NCBI GenBank assembly: GCA_021014325.1
Contig: JAJGQC010000358.1
Span: 1 to 64,000 of the forward strand
Length of the DNA stretch: 64,000 nucleotides
Reading direction: 5' to 3'
Source of the DNA: Plazaster borealis
Lineage: Eukaryota; Echinodermata; Asteroidea; Forcipulatida; Labidiasteridae
Shown: piece after piece, positions 58,601 through 64,000 of the stretch
Layout: the number at the start of each line of letters is the position of its first letter
Numbering within the stretch: position 1 is the stretch's first letter
Program-made: the position numbers and the translations under genes
The notes under the pieces: model-generated
What the model saw: the letters and a program-made list of their open reading frames with translations, nothing else
Databases searched by the model: none
What the model was told of the DNA's origin: nothing

Positions 58601-61494
58601 TGGCGTTTAGGCCCGAAGGGCAGAGTTCCAAGTGCGGAGTTTGAGGCATTGTGGAGTGAGGAGCGATCAGTGATTGGGGCCGGCGCAGCTCGATTGGCTG
58701 CCAAGTGGCTGGGCCGATCCGGTCCGAACGCAAAGAGGATCGAGCTGACATACCCGCCGAGGGTCTACTTGGGTCGTGGGCCCCCGGGGAGGCCTGGCCT
58801 AGGTGGCGTTTAGGCCCGAAGGGCAGAGTTCCAAGTGCGGAGTTTGAGGCATTGTGGAGTGAGGAGCGATCAGTGATTGGGGGCGGCGCAGCTCGATTGG
58901 CCGCCAAGTGGCTGGGCCGATCCGGTCCGAACGCAAAGAGGATCGAGCTGACATACCCGCCGAGGGTCTACTTGGGTCGTGGGCCCCGGGGAGGCCTGGC
59001 CTAGGTGGCGTTTAGGCCCGAAGGGCAGAGTTCCAAGAGCCAAATTTGAGGCATTCGGGAGTGAGGGGAGATGGGCGCCGGCGGAGCTTCGGCCCCCACC
59101 ATGTGGCGGTTCGTGAAGGCCACACTACCTAGACTCCGAGGAGAAGGAGAAAAAAAATTGGGGCAAAATATTTAAAATGAAAAAAAAATTTGGACTCAAA
59201 ATATTTCGAGCAAAAAGTTCCTCGGAAAAAAATTCGAGCGGGCGTGGAAAAATTTTCCCCGTGTGGCACGGCCAAATATCGGCTGCGCACGCTCACGGGG
59301 TAAATAAACTTGAGAGGAGGACCGAGAAAGGCAAACCCGGCGCAGATCTGCACGAGTCTGTTGGGCCGTGTGTACCGTTGCCCGGTTGGAGCGGTAGCCC
59401 GAGAACAAAGTGCTAAGTAGGGAGTTTGAGGCTTTCTGGCGCGAACAGCGATGGGGGCCGGCGCAGCTCGATTGGCCGCCAAGTGGCTGGGCCGATCCAG
59501 TCCGAACGCAAAGAGGATCGAGCTGACATACCCGCCGAGGGTCTACTTGGGTCGTGGGCCCCCGGGGAGGCCTGGCCTAGGTGGCGTTTAGGCCCGAAGG
59601 GCGGAGTTCCAAGTGCGGAGTTTGAGGCATTGTGGAGTGAGGAGCGATCAGTGATTGGGGGCGGCGCATCTCGATTGGCCGCCAAGTGGCTGGGCCGATC
59701 CGGTCCGAACGCAAAGAGGATCGAGCTGACATACCCGCCGAGGGTCTACTTGGGTCGTGGGCCCCCGGGGAGGCCTGGCCTAGGTGGCGTTTAGGCCCGA
59801 AGGGCGAAGTTCCAAGTTCGGAGTTTGAGGCATTGTGGAGTGAGGAGCGATCAGTGATGGGGGCCGGCGCAGCTCGATTGGCCGCCAAGTGGCTGGGCCG
59901 ATCCGGTCCGAACGCAAAGAGGATCGAGCTGACATACCCGCCGAGGGTCTACTTGGGTCATGGGCCCCAGGGGAGGCCCGGCCTGGGTGGCGTTTAGGCC
60001 CGAAGGGCAGAGTTCCAAGTGCGGAGTTTGAGGCATTGTGGAGTGAGGAGCGATCAGTGATTGGGGGCGGCGCAGCTCGATTGGCCGCCAAGTGGCTGGG
60101 CCGATCCGGTCCGAACGCAAAGAGGATCGAGCTGACATACCCGCCGAGGGTCTACTTGGGTCGTGGGCCCCCAGGGAGGCCTGGCCTAGGTGGCGTTTAG
60201 GCCCGAAGGGCAGAGTTCCAAGAGCCAAATTTGAGGCATTCGGGAGTGAGGGGAGATGGGCGCCGGCGGAGCTTCGGCCCCCACCATGTGGCGGTTCGTG
60301 AAGGCCACACTACCTAGACTCCGAGGAGAAGGAGAAAAAAAATTGGGGCAAAATATTTAAAATGAAAAAAAAATTTGGACTCTGAAAATATTTCGAGCAA
60401 AAAGTTCCTCGGAAAAAAATTCGACCAAGCGTGGAAAAATTTTCCCCGTGTGGCACGGCCAAATATCGGCTGCGCACGCTCACGGAGTAAATAAACTTGA
60501 GAGGAGGACCGAGAAAGGCAAACCCGGCGGAGATCTGCAGGAGTCTCAAGGCCCGTGTGTACCGTTGCCCGGTTGGAGCGGGAGCCCGAGAACAAAGTGC
60601 TAAGTAGGGAGTTTGAGGCTTTCTGGCGCGATCAGCGATGGGGGCCGGCGCAGCTCGATTGGCCGCCAAGTGGCTGGGCCGATCCAGTCCGAACGCAAAG
60701 AGGATCGAGCTGACATACCCGCCGAGGGTCTACTTGGGTCGTGGGCCCCCGGGGAGGCCTGGCCTAGGTGGCGTTTAGGCCCGAAGGGCGGAGTTCCAAG
60801 TTCGGAGTTTGAGGCATTGTGGAGTGAGGAGCGATCAGTGATGGGGGCCGGCGCAGCTCGATTGGCCGCCAAGTGGCTGGGCCGATCCGGTCCGAACGCA
60901 AAGAGGATCGAGCTGACATACCCGCCGAGGGTCTACTTGGGTCGTGGGCCCCCGGGGAGGCCCGGCCTAGGTGGCGTTTAGGCCCGAAGGGTGGACTTCC
61001 AAGTTCGGAGTTTGAGGCATTGTGGAGTGAGGAGCGATCAGTGATGGGGGCCGGCGCAGCTCGATTGGCCGCCAAGTGGCTGGGCCGATCCGGTCCGATC
61101 GCAAAGAGGATCGAGCTGACATACTTGCCGAGGGTCTACTTGGGTCATTGGCCCCAGGGGAGGCCCGGCCTGGGTGGCGTTTAGGCCCGAAGGGCAGAGT
61201 TCCAAGTGCGGAGTTTGAGGCATTGTGGAGTGAGGAGCGATCAGTGATTGGGGCCGGCGCAGCTCGATTGGCTGCCAAGTGGCTGGGCCGATCCGGTCCG
61301 AACGCAAAGAGGATCGAGCTGACATACCCGCCGAGGGTCTACTTGGGTCGTGGGCCCCCGGGGAGGCCTGGCCTAGGTGGCGTTTAGGCCCGAAGGGCAG
61401 AGTTCCAAGAGCCAAATTTGAGGCATTCGGGAGTGAGGGGAGATGGGCGCCGGCGGAGCTTCGGCCCCCACCATGTGGCGGTTCGTGAAGGCCA

Positions 61495-63492
61495 CACTAC
61501 CTAGACTCCGAGGAGAAGGAGAAAAAAAATTGGGGCAAAATATTTAAAATGAAAAAAAAATTTGGACTCTGAAAATATTTCGAGCAAAAAGTTCCTCGGA
61601 AAAAAATTCGAGCGGGCGTGGAAAAATTTTCCCCGTGTGGCACGGCCAAATATCGGCTGCGCACGCTCACGGGGTAAATAAACTCGAGAGGAGGACCAAG
61701 AAAGGCAAACCCGGCGCAGATCTGCACGAGTCTGTTGGGCCGTGTGTACCGTTGCCCGGTTGGAGCGGTAGCCCGAGAACAAAGTGCTAAGTACGGAGTT
61801 CGAGGCTTTCGGGCGCGATCAGCGATGGGGGCCAGCGCAGCTCGATTGGCCGCCAAGTGGCTGGGCCGATCCGGTCCGAACGCAAAGAGGATCGAGCTGA
61901 CATACCCGCCGAGGGTCTACTTGGGTCGTGGGCCCCCGGGGAGGCCCGGCCTAGGTGGCGTTTAGGCCCGAAGGGTGGACTTCCAAGTTCGGAGTTTGAG
62001 GCATTGTGGAGTGAGCAGCGATCAGTGATGGGGGCCGGCGCAGCTCGATTGGCCGCCAAGTGGCTGGGCCGATCCGGTCCGAACGCAAAGAGGATCGAGC
62101 TGACATACCCGCCGAGGGTCTACTTGGGTCGTGGGCCCCCGAGGAGGCCTGGCCTAGGTGGCGTTTAGGCCCGAAGGGCGGAGTTCCAAGTGCGGAGTTT
62201 GAGGCATTGTGGAGTTAGGAACGATCAGTGATGGGGGCCGGCGCAGCTCGATTGGCCGCCAAGTGGCTGGGCCGATCCGGTCAGAACGCAAAGAGGATCG
62301 AGCTGACATACTTGCCGAGGGTCTACTTGGGTCGTGGGCACCCGGGGAGGCCTGGCCTAGGTGGCGTTTAGGCCCGAAGGGCGGAGTTCCAAGTGCGGAG
62401 TTTGAGGCGTTGTGGAGTGAGGAGCGATCAGTGATTGGGGGCGGCGCAGCTCGATTGGCCGCCAAGTGGCTGGGCCGATCCGGTCCGAACGCAAAGAGGA
62501 TCGAGCTGACATACCCGCCGAGGGTCTACTTGGGTCGTGGGCCCCCGGGGAGGCCTGGCCTAGGTGGCGTTTAGGCCCGAAGGGCGGAGTTCCAAGTTCG
62601 GAGTTTGAGGCATTGTGGAGTGAGGAGCGATCAGTGATGGGGGCCGGCGCAGCTCGATTGGCCGCCAAGTGGCTGGGCCGATCCGGTCCGAACGCAACGA
62701 GGATCGAGCTGACATACCCGCCGAGGGTCTACTTGGGTCATGGGCCCCAGGGGAGGCCCGGCCTGGGTGGCGTTTAGGCCCGAAGGGCAGAGTTCCAAGT
62801 GCGGAGTTCGAGGCATTGTGGAGTGAGGAGCGATCAGTGATTGGGGGCGGCGCATCTCGATTGGCCGCCAAGTGGCTGGGCCGATCCGGTCCGAACGCAA
62901 AGAGGATCGAGCTGACATACCCGCCGAGGGTCTACTTGGGTCGTGGGCCCCCGGGGAGGCCTGGCCTAGGTGGCGTTTAGGCCCGAAGGGCGGAGTTCCA
63001 AGTTCGGAGTTTGAGGCATTGTGGAGTGAGGAGCGATCAGTGATGGGGGCCGGCGCAGCTCGATTGGCCGCCAAGTGGCTGGGCCGATCCGGTCCGAACG
63101 CAACGAGGATCGAGCTGACATACCCGCCGAGGGTCTACTTGGGTCATGGGCCCCAGGGGAGGCCCGGCCTGGGTGGCGTTTAGGCCCGAAGGGCAGAGTT
63201 CCAAGTGCGGAGTTTGAGGCATTGTGGAGTGAGGAGCGATCAGTGATTGGGGCCGGCGCAGCTCGATTGGCCGCCAAGTGGCTGTGCCGATCCGGTCCGA
63301 ACGCAAAGAGGATCGAGCTGACATACCCGCCGAGGGTCTACTTGGGTCGTGGGCCCCCGGGGAGGCCTGGCCTAGGTGGCGTTTAGGCCCGAAGGGCAGA
63401 GTTCCAAGAGCCAAATTTGAGGCATTCGGGAGTGAGGAGATGGGCGCCGGCGGAGCTTCGGCCCCCACCATGTGGCGGTTCGTGAAGGCCAC
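61495..63492. repeat. Longest complete higher-order block (n = 8)
   Basis: 1997 bp between B landmarks, equal to one B plus eight A units within 5 bp. It includes A units carrying the GAGTTAGGAACGATCAG variant also found near 50930. Confidence 0.8.
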
Positions 63493-64000
63493 ACTACCTA
63501 GACTCCGAGGAGAAGGAGAAAAAAAATTGGGGCAAAATATTTAAAATGAAAAAAAAATTTGGACTCTGAAAATATTTCGAGCAAAAAGTTCCTCGGAAAA
63601 AAATTCGAGCGGGCGTGGAAAAATTTTCCCCGTGTGGCACGGCCAAATATCGGCTGCGCACGCTCACGGGGTAAATAAACTTGAGAGGAGGACCGAGAAA
63701 GGCAAACCCGGCGCAGATCTGCACGAGTCTGTTGGGCCGTGTGTACCGTTGCCCGGTTGGAGCGGTAGCCCGAGAACAAAGTGCTAAGTAGGGAGTTTGA
63801 GGCTTTCTGGCGCGATCAGCGATGGGGGCCGGCGCAGCTCGATTGGCCGCCAAGTGGCTGGGCCGATCCGGTCCGAACGCAAAGAGGATCGAGCTGACAT
63901 ACCCGCCGAGGGTCTACTTGGGTCGTGGGCCCCGGGGAGGCCCGGCCTAGGTGGCGTTTAGGCCCGAAGGGTGGACTTCCAAGTTCGGAGTTTGAGGCAT

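Larger units (their letters stand above)
33060..64000. repeat. 31-kb two-module tandem satellite, runs off the window
   Basis: Unit A is a 203-bp G+C-rich repeat, recognised by GCAGCTCGATTGGCCGCCAA, CCGATCCGGTCCGAACGC, GAGGGTCTACTTGGGTCGTG and GGCGTTTAGGCCCGAAGGGC. Unit B (~378 bp) contains an A/T-rich insert. The B landmark CACTACCTAG lies at 33501, 35295, 36078, 36861, 37847, 38630, 39414, 40195, 41080, 42062, 43049, 43831, 44610, 45592, 46575, 47963, ~49345 (deleted form), 50081, 51399, 52990, 54177, 55362, 56549, 57939, 59123, 60308, 61495 and 63492. Intervals fit 378 + 203n. All open frames here, on both strands, follow from the repeat. Confidence 0.96.

Noticed and set aside
33802..63853. 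Dozens of 60-210-codon open frames on both strands of the satellite
   Set aside because: They recur with the repeat period, shift frame with each 203-bp unit, occur equally on both strands and resemble no protein family; explained by low stop-codon density in G+C-rich DNA.
33060..64000. Satellite units as 5S rRNA or tRNA genes (TGGCCGCCAAGTGG and GGTCCGAACGC resemble A and B boxes)
   Set aside because: The box spacing is too short for a tRNA, no cloverleaf or 5S core could be drawn, and the match to B-box consensus is partial.
33060..64000. CENP-B-box-like sequence in the unit
   Set aside because: The closest stretch (TTCGGACCGGATCGGCC on the minus strand) lacks required positions of the consensus.
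33501..64000. CRISPR-like alternation of repeats and spacers
   Set aside because: Units are 203 and 378 bp, the 'spacers' are the same repeated insert, and the host is eukaryotic.

Overview
The window is eukaryotic, from an animal: its two genes are split by short exons with GT-AG junctions and kilobase-scale introns, and both proteins align with vertebrate orthologues. The protein similarity together with a 0.37-kb TTAA-ended MITE that I associate from memory with sea-star DNA suggests an echinoderm, possibly an asteroid. That assignment is unchecked. I see no bacterial or viral genes, rRNA, tRNA or CRISPR.

Layout. Positions 1-3656 hold no recognisable exon, only short-motif repeats and a dispersed repeat. 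At 3657-11179 (+) lies the 3' part of SART3, a U4/U6 snRNP recycling factor: nine in-frame exons covering the linker/NLS region, RRM1, RRM2 and a long acidic tail. The N-terminal HAT-repeat exons must lie upstream of the window. At 15280-32172 (-) lies a complete SMPD4 gene (neutral sphingomyelinase-3 family), which I could assemble as 16 phase-consistent exons giving about 817 residues. The two genes converge on a 4.1-kb gap with 3' UTRs and a MITE. One SMPD4 intron uses a GC donor. Introns carry several MITEs and near-perfect hairpins.

From about 33.06 kb to the window edge the sequence becomes a 31-kb tandem satellite, starting about 0.9 kb upstream of the SMPD4 start codon. It is built from two units. 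Unit A is a G+C-rich 203-bp repeat. Unit B is about 378 bp and reads as a diverged A unit interrupted by a roughly 175-bp A/T-rich insert. B units recur 28 times, and the distances between them follow 378 + 203n (n about 2 to 8), a quantised higher-order organisation. Larger blocks (about 2.55, 3.5 and 3.53 kb) are themselves duplicated, left-edge units are decayed, and private variants are shared at sites 11.3 kb apart. This two-module satellite is the most unusual thing in the window. Its many open frames on both strands are shadows of a G+C-rich repeat whose length is not a multiple of three.

The two genes are not obviously functionally linked: one acts in nuclear RNA processing, the other at the ER/nuclear envelope. 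The satellite next to the SMPD4 promoter is the main question for regulation and for assembly validity.
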